From the NCBI RefSeq assembly GCF_002086275.1, contig NZ_MVHT01000039.1:1-56227 (forward strand): a stretch of 56,227 nucleotides of DNA. The letters are read 5' to 3'. The notes under the pieces were generated by a model. It saw only the letters and a program-made list of their open reading frames with translations. It searched no databases and was not told the origin of the DNA. The stretch comes from Mycobacterium intermedium (GTDB lineage Bacteria; Actinomycetota; Actinomycetes; Mycobacteriales; Mycobacteriaceae). Positions within the stretch are counted from its first letter, which is position 1; every line of letters starts with the position of its first letter. Positions 55,660 to 56,227 of this stretch are shown piece after piece. The translations under genes and the position numbers were made by a program.

Positions 55660-56085
55660 TCAGCGCAGTTGCTCGACGATCGTCTGGACGTCCGGGACCT
55701 CGGCACCGCGGTTGTACGGCAGCTTGGACAGTGCCGTGCCCATGGCGCAGGTGTCGGAGACCGCGGCGAAGGTCAGCCCTGCGCCAATCCCAGCGGCGAG
55801 CCACTTGAGCTTCGATACCGCGACGCTGCCAAGTACCGAGGAAAGCACGATCGAGCCGGCGACCAGTCGTACCTGGCGCTCCAGATCCCAACGCTGCCTA
55901 CCGCGTTCGACCGCCAGCCCCTTGTTCTCCCAGTCGCTGAAACCCTTTTCGAGCACCCGCGTTTCGGTGACACCCGCACCGCGAAGCAGCTCCTCGGCCT
56001 GCGACGAGCGCTGCCCTGACTTGCACAGCAGCACCACACCATTGGCGAGGTGCTCAGAGATTTCGGAACGATGCTTGCGCAGCAC
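55660..56085 (-). CDS. Membrane rhodanese with C-terminal DUF2892-type helices; N-terminus damaged
   Basis: From GTG 56085 the frame gives 141 residues: catalytic Cys in GVVLLCKSGQRSSQA, then two hydrophobic helices (RLVAGSIVLSSVLGSV and KWLAAGIGAGLTFAAV) as in YgaP-like rhodaneses. Rhodanese sequence continues upstream (DVRTPAEFETAHIPGSYNVP) to a TAA at 56167-56169, yet no ATG, GTG or TTG lies between. Translation from 56085 would lack the first strand, so the start was probably lost or uses an unusual codon. It converges on the persulfide-dioxygenase-like gene, 5 bp apart. Confidence 0.72.
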   Translation of the reverse strand: MLRKHRSEISEHLANGVVLLCKSGQRSSQAEELLRGAGVTETRVLEKGFSDWENKGLAVERGRQRWDLERQVRLVAGSIVLSSVLGSVAVSKLKWLAAGIGAGLTFAAVSDTCAMGTALSKLPYNRGAEVPDVQTIVEQLR

Positions 56086-56166
56086 ATCGAGCGGTACGTT
56101 GTAGGAGCCAGGGATATGCGCGGTCTCGAACTCTGCCGGGGTTCGTACGTCCCGACTTGGCTCAAA

Positions 56167-56227
56167 TTAGTGCGCACCGTCGGCGCGGATTTCGAGCAGC
56201 GCAATGCGTAGGTCGTCGGGTAGTGGG
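56167..56227 (-). CDS. 3' end of an upstream gene, truncated by the window
   Basis: The frame ends PLPDDLRIALLEIRADGAH before TAA at 56169-56167. It is too short to name; regulators of the ArsR type often precede such rhodaneses and would fit, but this is a guess. It lies in the same frame as the rhodanese remnant that follows the TAA. Confidence 0.4.
   Translation of the reverse strand, partial: PLPDDLRIALLEIRADGAH

Overview
The window is a 56 kb stretch of a high-GC mycobacterial chromosome, probably from a slow-growing Mycobacterium. The key evidence is the block fabD-acpM-kasA-kasB-accD6 preceded by aceE and a MabR-type regulator. Around it lie ahpE, a DUF3052 gene, glpD1, an Rv2252-type lipid kinase, mscR and cyp124, in an order that largely matches the Rv2238c-Rv2266 interval of M. 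tuberculosis. GTG/TTG starts, stop/start overlaps and promoters that start transcription at the start codon also fit Mycobacterium. A SABATH-type fatty acid methyltransferase recalls the M. marinum branch. The species cannot be fixed from the sequence alone.

Layout. 1-335: the last 22 codons of an IS30-type transposase, then a 95-bp tandem repeat. 336-14,600: accessory metabolic genes (CDF metal exporter, glyoxalase-fold protein, epoxide hydrolase, GMC oxidoreductase, a cyclase/NB-ARC/LuxR regulator broken by a 1-nt frameshift in its Walker A motif, SDR, nitroreductase, secreted proteins, lipase-like lipoprotein). This part also holds an acyl-CoA dehydrogenase/APH-kinase pair resembling ACAD10/11 and LvaA/LvaC, a small gene under a LexA-like box, and tRNA-Val. 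14,636-26,251: the conserved core. AceE helps make acetyl-CoA, AccD6 helps make malonyl-CoA, FabD loads it onto AcpM, and KasA/KasB elongate meromycolate chains; the operator upstream of fabD matches the MabR motif exactly. 26,376-41,808: glycerol/lipid genes (glpD1, its TetR neighbour, an AGPS-like oxidase, a diacylglycerol kinase), interrupted by an MFS/NmrA-like two-gene block, then the mycothiol-dependent mscR/hydrolase pair and an Lnt homologue with Ser at the nucleophile position. 41,862-48,609: SDR, SABATH methyltransferase, acidic disordered protein, actin/Hsp70-fold protein, and a MmpS-like secreted protein translationally coupled to CYP124. 48,695-52,570: a TetR-centred accessory cluster whose promoters share a TGTAAAGTAC element. 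52,621-56,227: a SnoaL-like protein and a sulfur module (sulfite-oxidase-fold protein, MBL-rhodanese fusion, membrane rhodanese) that could take persulfide sulfur through sulfite to sulfate.

Dispersed hairpins with variable but compensating arms sit at the 3' ends of accD6, glpD1 and cyp124 and probably act as terminators. Several genes have a TANNNT hexamer 5-7 nt before the start codon and are predicted to be leaderless. The strongest leads for new biology are the TetR cluster with shared leaderless operators, the overlapping divergent promoter at 31.9 kb, the covarying hairpin family, the probable 4-hydroxyacyl-CoA pair and the sulfur module with a non-canonical metal site.
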